Source: Ignavibacteriales bacterium
GTDB lineage: Bacteria > Bacteroidota > Ignavibacteria > Ignavibacteriales > Ignavibacteriaceae
Length of the DNA stretch: 64,000 bases
Assembly: GCA_020061465.1 (NCBI GenBank)
Contig: JAGUYG010000038.1
Coordinates: 1 to 64,000, forward strand
Reading direction: 5' to 3'
The position numbers and the translations under genes are program-made. Each line of letters begins with the position of its first letter. Positions within the stretch are counted from its first letter, which is position 1. The notes beneath the pieces were generated by a model that did no database searches, had not been told where the DNA came from, and saw only the letters and a program-made list of their open reading frames with translations. Positions 25,938 to 35,072 of the stretch are shown here, one piece after another.

Positions 25938-26354
25938 CTATAACTGCAATAAATACTCCGCAATCTTGCCTAAATCTTTCACATCAATATTTCCGAAGGC
26001 TGGCATTAACACATTCGGGTATTCTTTCTTGAATGCTTTGAATCTATCCGAATCCATAAATGAAGAAGGATTACGCAAATAGTTAATTAACTTGTCCCTG
26101 CTCCAAAAAGCAGAAAGTCCGCTTAATGCAGGACCCATATTTGTGCCTTTTAAATCCGGTCCATGGCATGTAATGCAGCCAAGTTTGGTAAGCAATTCCG
26201 GGGCTGTAAGGTCTCCTGAAGATAAATCCGTTTGTGGAACGGGATTAGTGACCGGAGAAGTTGTTTGATCAATATTTTTCGATACTCTTGCTAATAAAAA
26301 AAGCAAAATAAAAAGAACTAAAAAAGCGGCAACCCAAATTTGAGGTTTTGTCAT
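25938..26354 (-). CDS. Membrane-anchored monoheme cytochrome c
   Basis: A 138-residue class I cytochrome c with an uncleaved N-terminal membrane helix (about residues 6-23), then a flexible Pro/Thr linker. The heme site is C60-I-T-C63-H64, and M117 in VLMPAF is the probable sixth ligand. It faces the periplasm and would shuttle electrons to a terminal oxidase or other complex. It lies 30 nt downstream of the SIMPL gene on the same strand and is probably co-transcribed. Confidence 0.9.
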   Translation of the reverse strand: MTKPQIWVAAFLVLFILLFLLARVSKNIDQTTSPVTNPVPQTDLSSGDLTAPELLTKLGCITCHGPDLKGTNMGPALSGLSAFWSRDKLINYLRNPSSFMDSDRFKAFKKEYPNVLMPAFGNIDVKDLGKIAEYLLQL

Positions 26355-26384
26355 AATAATCTTTACCGATAGTGAGTGAAGTAA

Positions 26385-27116
26385 TTAATTTATTTCGAAC
26401 GATGCATTGACCACAGCAGTAATTTCTTTTTCGATAGAGCTGAGATCGTTGATACCGTAATCTGAAATTAGGTTTGATAATTTCGGAGTAATTTGAAGAA
26501 CTCCCATTCGTGCACTTCGCATCGGACCCAACGTTCTTCCCGTCGATCCGGCAATCTTTTCTGCTCTTATCATTGCATCCTTTGCGGCATCTGCCTGTAT
26601 TTGCACTTTTAACTCCGCTAATTTCGTATAGTGATATTCAGGTATTTCCACATTAAAGTTTACCCCCTTCTCGATAAGCGAGGGAATGTCAAGTGAAATC
26701 TCTTTAATCTTATTAACATCTTCGGCTTGTATTTCAATCCGCTGGCTGTAAACATAAGCACGTATATTTCCCGTTTGATAACCGGATGAGCTAATCTCAT
26801 AAACCGGGTAGCTGTTTATAGTAAAAAATTCTATTTTATCGTGTGGAAAACCCTTAGCTGCCAAGTAAGAGATCAATTTTGGTTTTTGTGCTTGCAAGTC
26901 TCTATAAGCATCTCCTGCAGTTAATGCCTGCGCTGAAATTGTTCCTCGCAAAACGCCAAGATCAGATACAATATCTTTTTTCGCAGAGCCTGTTACAGTA
27001 ATTGTTTGGTTCATGGTGTAGTTCGATCTCCAAACGGAGACGAAGATAATTACGCAAATAATTAAACTTGCGCCGACGATTATTGCCGGTAAGAGAAGGT
27101 TATTTTTTCCGTTCAT
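26385..27116 (-). CDS. SIMPL (DUF541) domain protein
   Basis: A 243-residue protein with one N-terminal membrane helix (about 8-28) and a periplasmic SIMPL domain. Family features are ITVTGSAKKDIVSDLGVLRG at the domain start, alternating strands, and AAKDAMIRAEKIAGSTGRTL before the C-terminal strands. SIMPL proteins occur widely in envelopes (for example the E. coli YggE family, linked to oxidative stress), but the mechanism is unknown. It forms a probable two-gene unit with the downstream cytochrome c. Confidence 0.88.
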   Translation of the reverse strand: MNGKNNLLLPAIIVGASLIICVIIFVSVWRSNYTMNQTITVTGSAKKDIVSDLGVLRGTISAQALTAGDAYRDLQAQKPKLISYLAAKGFPHDKIEFFTINSYPVYEISSSGYQTGNIRAYVYSQRIEIQAEDVNKIKEISLDIPSLIEKGVNFNVEIPEYHYTKLAELKVQIQADAAKDAMIRAEKIAGSTGRTLGPMRSARMGVLQITPKLSNLISDYGINDLSSIEKEITAVVNASFEIN

Positions 27117-27217
27117 GTTTATTATTTCATTTATTAAAAAATTCAGTATAAATTTAACTATTGAAATAGATTATTCAAACATCAAAATATTCGGGCATTA
27201 TTTGCAGAGAGTTAATC

Positions 27218-29305
27218 ATGGCAAAAAATCGTTTAGCACAAGAGAAGAGTCCATACCTTCTGCAGCATGCAGAGAATCCGGTTGATTGGTATCCGTGGAG
27301 TGAAGAAGCTTTCAAAAAAGCAGCCGAAGAAGACAAACCTGTTTTCCTTTCGATAGGTTATTCAACGTGCCATTGGTGCCATGTAATGGAAAAAGAGTCT
27401 TTTATGGATGAAGAGGCTGCACAGCTTTTAAATGACGCTTTTGTCTGTATAAAAGTCGATAGAGAGGAAAGACCTGATATTGACGGCATTTATATGCGGG
27501 TTTGTCAAATGTTAACAGGCAGCGGAGGCTGGCCTCTAACTATTATTATGACGCCTGATAAAAAACCATTCTTTGCCGGCACCTACTTTCCTAAGGAAAG
27601 CAGGTTCGGAAGAATCGGAATCTTGGAGCTTGTTCCGCGTATCAAAGAAATTTGGCATACAAAACGAATTGAAATTATTCAATCATCAAACGAAATAGCA
27701 AATGCCATTAGCTCTGTTTCGATCGATAAAAACGAGGAAGTATTTACGGAAGATACATTACACTTTGCATTCCGAGAATTTCAATCTAAATATGATAAGC
27801 AAAACGGCGGATTCGGCTCTGCCCCAAAATTTCCTTCGCCGCATAATATTATTTTTCTCTTAAGATATTGGAAAAAGACAGGAAAAATGGAAGCGCTAAA
27901 TATGGTTGTGAATACTTTAGAGCAAATGCGTTTAGGGGGAATTTATGATCATGCGGGATTTGGATTTCACCGCTATTCTACCGATGCTCAATGGCTGGTT
28001 CCGCATTTCGAAAAAATGTTATATGATCAGGCTTTGCTTTCTCTCGCTTATATTGATGCATACCAGGCTTCCGGAAATAATTTATTCCGAAAAACTGCGG
28101 AAGAAATATTAGAATACGTTAGTAGAGATATGACATCGGAAGATGGTGCATTTTATTCTGCCGAAGATGCTGACAGTGAAGGAGAGGAAGGGAAATTTTA
28201 TTTATGGACTGAACAAGAAATAGATTCGATTTTTACGTTGCAAGATTCGGTTCTTGTGAAAAAAATATTCAATATTAAGTCTGAAGGAAATTGGATTGAT
28301 CCGATGGGGGGCAGTAATAACGGAACTAACATTCTTCACTTAAAAGATAATTATACGAATCTAAGCAGACAATTGAATATAAATGAAGAAAGCCTCATGC
28401 AAAAAGTTGATACTTTGCGGAAAAAACTTTATGAAGTAAGAAAACAAAGGATACACCCATATAAAGATGATAAAATTTTAACCGATTGGAACGGTTTAAT
28501 GATTTCTGCATTTGCACGCGCTGTTTCTGTTTTTAATAACGAGAAGTATTTAAACATCGCTGAAAAATCCCTTTCCTTTTTTTTGAATACGATGATGAAG
28601 CCAACTGGTGAACTCCTCCACCGCTTTAGAGATGATGAAGCAGCTATTTCCGGATTCCTTGATGATTATGCTTTTTTAGTACAGGCTCTGCTTGATCTTT
28701 TCGAAGCATCCGGCAAGACCTACTATCTGCAGCAAGCTGTCCAATTAAATTCTGTTATGATTGATAAATTTTTTGATTCCCAAAATGGCGGATTCTTTTT
28801 TTCACCGAATGATGGAGAAGAATTAATTTCACGGCAAAAGGAAATTTACGACGGTGCAATTCCGTCCGGAAATTCTGTCGCAATAATGAACTTGCTTCGA
28901 CTGAGTAAAATTACCGGTGATAATAAGTTTGAGCGTATGGCGGATTCATCTATGAAGCCTTTTGTTTCTCAAATATTAAATGCACCAATATATTTCTCTC
29001 AATTTTTATCGGCATTGAGCTTTGCGATCGGTCCTTCTTATGAAATTGTTATTGTTGGCGATAAGAGTGAAACAATAATGGAGAAGATGACTAATTATAT
29101 CAATAACACTTACGTGCCACACAAGGTGCTTATAATAAAAGATCAGAATGACAATCTTTTGGAACAACTAGCTCCATATACAGCAGATATGAAACTGATT
29201 AATGGTAAACCGGCGGTTTATATTTGCAAAAATTTTATGTGCAATTTACCGATTACAGAGTTCGATGATTTGAAAAACTATATTGAAATAACTTTAGCCC
29301 GATAG
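27218..29305 (+). CDS. DUF255 thioredoxin-domain protein (YyaL/SPATA20 family)
   Basis: A 695-residue protein with an N-terminal thioredoxin-like domain (about 1-170). Its start [20 protein letters not shown] and redox motif STC51HWC54HVM are signatures of the YyaL/SPATA20 group. The remainder is an (alpha/alpha)6 barrel resembling glycosidase or N-acylglucosamine 2-epimerase folds ([35 protein letters not shown]). No signal peptide, so cytoplasmic. The reaction is not established for the family. Monocistronic. Confidence 0.92.
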   Translation: MAKNRLAQEKSPYLLQHAENPVDWYPWSEEAFKKAAEEDKPVFLSIGYSTCHWCHVMEKESFMDEEAAQLLNDAFVCIKVDREERPDIDGIYMRVCQMLTGSGGWPLTIIMTPDKKPFFAGTYFPKESRFGRIGILELVPRIKEIWHTKRIEIIQSSNEIANAISSVSIDKNEEVFTEDTLHFAFREFQSKYDKQNGGFGSAPKFPSPHNIIFLLRYWKKTGKMEALNMVVNTLEQMRLGGIYDHAGFGFHRYSTDAQWLVPHFEKMLYDQALLSLAYIDAYQASGNNLFRKTAEEILEYVSRDMTSEDGAFYSAEDADSEGEEGKFYLWTEQEIDSIFTLQDSVLVKKIFNIKSEGNWIDPMGGSNNGTNILHLKDNYTNLSRQLNINEESLMQKVDTLRKKLYEVRKQRIHPYKDDKILTDWNGLMISAFARAVSVFNNEKYLNIAEKSLSFFLNTMMKPTGELLHRFRDDEAAISGFLDDYAFLVQALLDLFEASGKTYYLQQAVQLNSVMIDKFFDSQNGGFFFSPNDGEELISRQKEIYDGAIPSGNSVAIMNLLRLSKITGDNKFERMADSSMKPFVSQILNAPIYFSQFLSALSFAIGPSYEIVIVGDKSETIMEKMTNYINNTYVPHKVLIIKDQNDNLLEQLAPYTADMKLINGKPAVYICKNFMCNLPITEFDDLKNYIEITLAR

Positions 29306-29481
29306 AAATAATTTGAAGTGAAATCCTATAAGAGTAATTTAGGAAGAAGGACAAATATCTGCATGCATGATTATTGATAATCCTGTGTAGATTAAATCAG
29401 TTGCATAGTGTAAATTTGGTCAACAAAAATAAAAAGCTTTTGTTAGTTCCATTGCTCTAAGAAGATAAAATAGGAGTTACC

Positions 29482-30387
29482 CTGGAACACGATAATAAAT
29501 TCATTCGCTCGCTTGTTCATAACTCTCAAAGCGGTAATAAATCTGCCTTTGAGCAATTATTCAATATCACTTATGATCGGGTACATGCAGTTGCACTTAG
29601 GTTGCTTGTTCAGCCTAACATAGCCGAAAAAATTACCACTGAAGTTTTTTATAAAGCATGGTTAGAGCTGCGTGCCTTTAGAGAAGATTGTCCTGTGCAG
29701 ATGTGGCTCTCTGCAATTACCGTGTATGTTGTGCTTGATGAACTAAGAAGAGACAAGATGAGAAGGTTACTGTTTAAGCAAGATAAAGAGTTTAAAGAGA
29801 AAGAGTTAGCAACTGTTCATCCTATATACATCAATTCACTAGAAAGAGAAATCGCAAATTTGCCTTTTTTAGAGCGCGTCATTTTTGTACTGCATGATAT
29901 GGAAAAATATTCGCTTGAAGAAATAGCAGCAATGCTCGATGAACCCGTTCCGGCGGTCAAAAATAAATTAGATAAAGCTCGTAAGGAAGTGATAGCAAGT
30001 GACGAGACTATTAGTTCGGTATCAATTATGCTGCTAAAGGTTGCTGCCTTGCCCGATAAAATAGAACCTAAGAAAAAATTGTGGATAGAAATATCTCAAA
30101 TGATCCAAACTAAAGAAGCTTTGATGAAGCACGAAAGGGAAGAAGCGGAAAGCGATAGATCATCTCTTGCCAGCAAAGAAAGAAAAGAAAAGAAACGACT
30201 GAAAAAAGAATGGCAGCGGACAGAAAAAGAGATTGAGAAAAAATTTAAGAAAATTGATTTTGCGAATATCGAAAAGATTCCTCATACCTCCCGCACAATG
30301 AGATGGTTGAAATTCTTTGTTTACCTCATTTTAATTACCGTAGGCATTTTGGCAGCTTTATATTTCATCTACGGAGGATATTTCTGA
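29482..30387 (+). CDS. Sigma-70 family (ECF-like) factor fused to an anti-sigma-like, membrane-anchored tail
   Basis: The frame shows sigma region 2 (AFEQLFNITYDRVHAVALR through AWLELRAFREDCPVQMWL) and region 4 (PFLERVIFVLHDMEKYSLEE, then AAMLDEPVPAVKNKLDKARK). Region 2 begins upstream of the first TTG (29602). The only plausible start is CTG 29482 behind AGGAG (29472-29476), because the frame is open only from 29461. After region 4 comes VAALPDKIEPKKKLWIEI, typical of the linker of membrane anti-sigma factors, then a highly charged coiled coil (about 215-265) and a final membrane helix FFVYLILITVGILAALYF. This suggests a self-tethered sigma factor. No separate anti-sigma gene is adjacent. 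Confidence 0.8.
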   Translation: MEHDNKFIRSLVHNSQSGNKSAFEQLFNITYDRVHAVALRLLVQPNIAEKITTEVFYKAWLELRAFREDCPVQMWLSAITVYVVLDELRRDKMRRLLFKQDKEFKEKELATVHPIYINSLEREIANLPFLERVIFVLHDMEKYSLEEIAAMLDEPVPAVKNKLDKARKEVIASDETISSVSIMLLKVAALPDKIEPKKKLWIEISQMIQTKEALMKHEREEAESDRSSLASKERKEKKRLKKEWQRTEKEIEKKFKKIDFANIEKIPHTSRTMRWLKFFVYLILITVGILAALYFIYGGYF

Positions 30388-30484
30388 GCTTAGTTCATCT
30401 TTATGCATTCCGCTTTATTCTATTTCTTGAACTCCAGATTGCGTTAAGAATTTGGGTGGTCCAAAAATAAGCCATGATAATTTT

Positions 30485-31918
30485 TTATCTCTTCGGTCTA
30501 TAAGTATGCGTGCTCTGTCCGAAAAATACTTCGGCAGCTTCCATAAGAGTTTCGGATAAAGTTGGATGCGGATGAATAGTCATTTTTAAATCTGTTGCAT
30601 TTGCACCCATTTCAATTGCAAGAACACCTTCGGAAATTAATTCGCCTGCCCCTGGTCCACAAATTCCGACACCGAGTATTCTCTCGTTTTCCGGATCTAA
30701 AATTAATTTTGTAACTCCATCGCTTCTGCCGAGGGTTAATGCTCTTCCGGAGGCTGCCCAGGGAAACTTAGCGACAGAATATTTTATATTTTTTTCCTTA
30801 GCTTCATTCTCGGTCAAACCCGCCCATGCAATTTCAGGATCGGTAAATACAACCGCAGGAATTGCCATTGGTTCGAATGCTGCTTTGTGTCCGGCAATTA
30901 CTTCAACCGCCGTTCTGCCTTCGTGCGAAGCTTTATGGGCTAACATCGGTTCTCCCACAATGTCTCCGATTGCGAAAATATTTGGATCGTCTGTTCTCAT
31001 CTGGTTGTTAACTTTTATCCAGCCGCGCTCATTCAATTTTACTTTTGTGTTTTCCAGTCCCAATCCGGAAGTATCCGGTTTTCTTCCAACTGACATTAAG
31101 ACGTAATTGTAAGTATTCTCAGTTGTCTTTCCTTCGTTATCTTCAATCTTAACTTTAATTCCGCCTTTAACTTCCTTTATCTCAACCACTTTAGAGTTAA
31201 GCATTATTCTTTCAAACTTTGTGCTAAGTCTTTTAGCAAGATGAGAAACAAGATCGCGGTCTGCACCAGGCAGCAACCCGTCTAACATTTCCACAACCGA
31301 GACCTTTGAACCAAGCGCTTGATAAACTGAGCCAAGCTCTAAACCGATATATCCTCCGCCAATAACTAAAAGACTTTTTGGTATTTCAGGTAAATCCAAT
31401 GCAGTTGTGGAATTTAAAACTCTGCTGCTTTTTATATCAAGTGAAGGGATAAAGGCAATCCTTGAACCGGTAGCTATAATTGCGTTTTCGAATGAGAGTT
31501 CTTCCTCTGAAGAATCAGTTCTAACAATTTTTAGTTTTGAAGAAGAGATGAAACTTGCGGTAGCTTGTATATAGTTAATCTTTCTCTGCTTAGCTAATTG
31601 ACCCACGCCGCCGGTTAGTTTAGCTACTACCGAATTTTTCCACTCTCGCAGCTTATTAATATTAATTTTTGGTTTCGAAAATTCAATTCCAAATTCGCCG
31701 GCTTCGGAAGCTTCGTTAATTACCTTAGCGGCATGAAGAAGTGCTTTTGAAGGGATGCAGCCTCTGTAAAGACAAACACCGCCGGGATTTTTTTCTTTGT
31801 CTATTAAAGTAACATTTCCAAAGGATACTTCGGACAATCCTAAATCGGCGGCTAAAAATGCGGCAGCGTAACCGCCGGGTCCTGCACCGATTACAACTAA
31901 ATTTGCGCTTGATGACAT
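30485..31918 (-). CDS. lpdA: Dihydrolipoyl dehydrogenase (E3)
   Basis: FAD-dependent E3 that reoxidises dihydrolipoamide of the PDH and other 2-oxoacid complexes with NAD+. It has the FAD-binding VVIGAGPGGYAAAFLAADLG, a redox disulphide GGVCLYRGCIPSKALL, a second dinucleotide motif LLVIGGGYIGLELGSVY, FAIGDIVGEPMLAHKASHEG and the C-terminal active-site HPHPTLSE. A TTG at 31930 is in frame; ATG 31918 (MSSSANLVVIG) is the better start. It lies downstream of aceE-aceF on the same strand but is separated from them by a nuclease gene on the opposite strand. Confidence 0.95.
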   Translation of the reverse strand: MSSSANLVVIGAGPGGYAAAFLAADLGLSEVSFGNVTLIDKEKNPGGVCLYRGCIPSKALLHAAKVINEASEAGEFGIEFSKPKININKLREWKNSVVAKLTGGVGQLAKQRKINYIQATASFISSSKLKIVRTDSSEEELSFENAIIATGSRIAFIPSLDIKSSRVLNSTTALDLPEIPKSLLVIGGGYIGLELGSVYQALGSKVSVVEMLDGLLPGADRDLVSHLAKRLSTKFERIMLNSKVVEIKEVKGGIKVKIEDNEGKTTENTYNYVLMSVGRKPDTSGLGLENTKVKLNERGWIKVNNQMRTDDPNIFAIGDIVGEPMLAHKASHEGRTAVEVIAGHKAAFEPMAIPAVVFTDPEIAWAGLTENEAKEKNIKYSVAKFPWAASGRALTLGRSDGVTKLILDPENERILGVGICGPGAGELISEGVLAIEMGANATDLKMTIHPHPTLSETLMEAAEVFFGQSTHTYRPKR

Positions 31919-32180
31919 AATCTTATCCAAGTTTTATGATTTGAAATGATGGGTTAAAAATAAGAAAAAGCTGTTAGAAATTGTAGATTTCTTTATGGCT
32001 TTACCGCAATGAGAAATGAAAAGCACATGAGAAAAAGAAACTCACTCAAGAATAATGTTAAAGGCAATGAATAATTGCCTTGGTGATAAAATAATTCTAA
32101 TTTGGAAAGAGAAAACTTAAAATTTTTACTCCTCAATCCGATTTTAATAACTAAGGCAAATAATAAAAAGAGTAAATAAA

Positions 32181-33314
32181 ATGCCAAACAAAAATATTAG
32201 TCTGTATTCGGAAGTAAAGCAGTTAATTGAAGAAGCTAAAACATTCGTTGTTCAAAACGTAAATACAATTCTTGTTTTTACAAATTATCACATAGGAAAG
32301 ATTATAGTTGAAGATGAACAGCGCGGAAAAGAAAGAGCTAAGTATGCGGAAAAGACTCTGAAAAATTTATCTAAGAGATTGACTAAAGACTTCGGAAGAG
32401 GATACTCTGAAGATAATCTTAATAGAATGAGAAATTTTTATCTTTTATTTAACTCTCGAATTTCCGCAACACCGTTGCGGAAATCTCAAGAGCCAATTAA
32501 AAAATACGCGACAGTGTTGCGGAAATTTACAGCTGTAAAATCTCGAAGGCAAAATGCACTATTAATGTGGCAGACAGCGTTTGCAGAATTTCAATTTCAT
32601 TTTCCGCTTAGCTGGTCACATTATTTATTTTTAATGAGAATTAGTAATGAAGATGAACGGAATTTTTATGAAATAGAATCTGCTCAAAACAAGTGGTCAA
32701 TTCGCGAACTACAAAGGCAATTTAATACATCTTTATATGAACGGATTGCATTAAGCAAGGATAAAAAGGCTGTAAGAGCATTGAGTAAAAAAGGGCTAAC
32801 AATTACGAAACCTATTGATATGCTTAAAGACCCGTACGTATTAGAATTTTTGGATTTGAGGGAAGAATCTGTTTATACCGAAAGTGAATTAGAAACGGCA
32901 ATTATAAACCGATTAGAAAATTTTCTATTGGAGTTGGGTAAAGGATATTTATTTCAAAGCCGGCAGCAAAGGTTAACGCTTAACAGCAAGAATTATCATA
33001 TCGATTTAGTTTTCTATAATCGCCTTCTAAGATGTTTTGTTATTATTGATTTAAAGATTGGTGAATTGACTCACGAAGATATCGGTCAAATGCAAATGTA
33101 TGTCAACTATTACGATCGAGAAGTAAAAAACAAAAATGAAAATAAAACTGTAGGCATAATATTATGCAAGCAGGCAAACACTGCAATAATTGAATACACT
33201 CTGCCTAAAAACAATAAACATATTTTTGCAAGAGAGTATAAACTTTATTTGCCAAGCAAGAAACAATTACAGAAATTATTACAATACAGTGGCGAGACTT
33301 TAATCACAAAATAA
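32181..33314 (+). CDS. YhcG family protein (DUF1016, PD-(D/E)XK nuclease)
   Basis: A 377-residue YhcG-type protein. An N-terminal DUF1016_N domain (YSEVKQLIEEAKTFVVQNVN, GRGYSEDNLNRMRNFYLLF) precedes a C-terminal PD-(D/E)XK-like nuclease domain: YHIDLVFYNRLLRCFVIIDL then KIGELTHEDIGQMQMYVNYY. The family is common in mobile and defence islands, and its exact role is unsettled. The middle linker (about residues 93-118) holds a duplicated element, ISATPLRKS and KYATVLRKF; its DNA forms a palindrome around GTTGCGGAAA (32460-32484). It sits on the opposite strand between aceF and lpdA, consistent with insertion into a PDH cluster. Confidence 0.88.
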   Translation: MPNKNISLYSEVKQLIEEAKTFVVQNVNTILVFTNYHIGKIIVEDEQRGKERAKYAEKTLKNLSKRLTKDFGRGYSEDNLNRMRNFYLLFNSRISATPLRKSQEPIKKYATVLRKFTAVKSRRQNALLMWQTAFAEFQFHFPLSWSHYLFLMRISNEDERNFYEIESAQNKWSIRELQRQFNTSLYERIALSKDKKAVRALSKKGLTITKPIDMLKDPYVLEFLDLREESVYTESELETAIINRLENFLLELGKGYLFQSRQQRLTLNSKNYHIDLVFYNRLLRCFVIIDLKIGELTHEDIGQMQMYVNYYDREVKNKNENKTVGIILCKQANTAIIEYTLPKNNKHIFAREYKLYLPSKKQLQKLLQYSGETLITK

Positions 33315-33354
33315 ATTAAGTCCAATTGTATACAAGCCCGATGACGTCACTCCT

Positions 33355-35031
33355 TTAAATCAACATTATCGGATTCTCTAACGCCTGACAAACCCATCTC
33401 AAAAACCTCGCAGCATCTGCGCCGTCAATTATTCTATGATCGTACGATAGTGATAAGGGCAGCATTAACCTCGGGTTAAATTCTCCTGCTTCTTTATCAA
33501 ATACCGGTTCATAGCTGCTTCTTGAGACTCCGAGTATTGCCACTTCAGGCACATTTACAATCGGTGTAAAGGCTGTTCCGCCGATGCCGCCTAAGTTTGT
33601 AATCGTGATACAGCCGCCTTGCAGCTCTTCAAGAGAAATTTTTCTTATGCGTGCTTTCTCGGCTAATGAGGTAAGCTCAACCGATAATTCGGTTAAATTT
33701 TTCTTATCGACATTTTTTATAACCGGTACTATCAAACCGTGTTCGGTATCTACGGCTATTCCGATGTTAAAATATTTTTTATAAATGATTTCTTTCTTAT
33801 CCATATCTATACTGCTGTTAAACTGCGGAAAACTTTTTAGAGCAGCCGTTAATACTTTTAAGAGAATTGAAGTGATTGTAAGTTTGCCGCCTGCTTTTTC
33901 CACTTTCGGATTAAGCTCTTTCCGCATCTTCTCTAACCCGGTAATATCAGCTTTGTCGTGTTGTGTTACGTGAGGTATAGATGCCCAGGCATAGCTTAAA
34001 TGATCTGCAGCAGTTGAACGAATTTTAGACATAGCCTTGCGTTCTATTTCGCCATAGACCGAAAAGTCCGAAAGCTTTTTCTGCTTTACAGCAAAAGCAG
34101 CACCGGTGCCGCGCTCTTCATTTAACTTTTTTACATAGGCTTTTACATCGTCCATCGAAATTCTTCCGCCGGGACCGGAACCGGAAACTAAATTGATCTC
34201 AACGCCAAGCTCTCTGGCAATTCTGCGTACCGATGGTGCGGCAGGTGCTGCTCCTTTAGTAATTGGCGGCTGTCTATCTTCAATTTCGCCCGGGGCTAAA
34301 GTTTCTTTCTTCCCTTCATAAGCGGCTGTTTCTTTTTCATCTTCTTCGAGTTTTACCTCGTCTTTTTGTTTTGATGCTTCGGATTTCTCAACCGATTCCG
34401 GTCTTTCCTTTTGAGCTGCGGACTCCGAAGTTTCAATTTTTAAAATAACCTCACCGACCTTTGCTTTGCTGCCCTCCTTAATTAAAATTTCAACCACCTT
34501 TCCGCTTATGTTCGAAGGCACTTCGATTGTTGCTTTGTCTGTTTCAATTTCAATAAGCCCCTGATCTTTTTCGATTACATCGCCGGATTTAACTAATACA
34601 GAAACCACATCGGCAGATTCAATATTCTCACCTAAATCGGGAACTTTAAATTCAACAATGTTTCCATCAGAAGGTATATCCGAAGAAGCTGGAACTTCTG
34701 CGGTTTCTTTCTTATTCGATTCCTTAGCTTTTTCGGTTTTTTCTTTCGATTCCTTAACCGATGAAACTTTAGATTCTTTCTCTTTCACCTCACCGCTTTC
34801 TTCGAAGAGAATAATTGTTTGATGTACTTTTATGTTATCGCCCGTTTTAACCAACACTTCTTTAACCACGCCATTTGCCGGTGCGGGTACTTCGATGGTA
34901 GCCTTATCCGTTTCTATTTCAATTACAGCCTGATCCTTTTCAATTTTATCGCCGGCTTTCACAAGCACGCTCACTACATCAGCCGATTCTATATTTTCTC
35001 CCAGGTCGGGAAGCTTAAATTCTTTTGCCAT
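33355..35031 (-). CDS. aceF: Dihydrolipoyllysine acetyltransferase (PDH E2)
   Basis: E2 core of pyruvate dehydrogenase, 558 residues. Two lipoyl domains (about 1-80 and 125-205) carry lipoyl Lys43 and Lys166 in ETDKATIEVP. They are joined by a charged Lys/Glu/Ser-rich linker. The E1/E3-binding domain (about 263-300) has SVRRIARELGVEINLVSGSG, and the C-terminal catalytic domain ends with His532 in SYDHRIIDGADAARFL. It is 41 nt downstream of aceE on the same strand and surely co-transcribed with it. The two lipoyl domains are near-duplicates. Confidence 0.95.
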   Translation of the reverse strand: MAKEFKLPDLGENIESADVVSVLVKAGDKIEKDQAVIEIETDKATIEVPAPANGVVKEVLVKTGDNIKVHQTIILFEESGEVKEKESKVSSVKESKEKTEKAKESNKKETAEVPASSDIPSDGNIVEFKVPDLGENIESADVVSVLVKSGDVIEKDQGLIEIETDKATIEVPSNISGKVVEILIKEGSKAKVGEVILKIETSESAAQKERPESVEKSEASKQKDEVKLEEDEKETAAYEGKKETLAPGEIEDRQPPITKGAAPAAPSVRRIARELGVEINLVSGSGPGGRISMDDVKAYVKKLNEERGTGAAFAVKQKKLSDFSVYGEIERKAMSKIRSTAADHLSYAWASIPHVTQHDKADITGLEKMRKELNPKVEKAGGKLTITSILLKVLTAALKSFPQFNSSIDMDKKEIIYKKYFNIGIAVDTEHGLIVPVIKNVDKKNLTELSVELTSLAEKARIRKISLEELQGGCITITNLGGIGGTAFTPIVNVPEVAILGVSRSSYEPVFDKEAGEFNPRLMLPLSLSYDHRIIDGADAARFLRWVCQALENPIMLI

Positions 35032-35072
35032 ATTTCACCTTGATAATTTTATTTTCAGAGAATGAAAGACGA

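Noticed and set aside
25747-26082. 111-codon plus-strand frame
   Set aside because: Half of it is antisense to the cytochrome c gene, which has a clear heme motif; no coding signs of its own.
31993-32187. 64-codon minus-strand frame upstream of lpdA
   Set aside because: Very hydrophobic chance frame overlapping the YhcG start; no ribosome-binding site.
32459-32530. Repeated TTGCGGAAA units as a CRISPR-like array
   Set aside because: Only about two to three short units inside a coding frame, without spacers of even length; better read as a palindrome in a variable protein linker.
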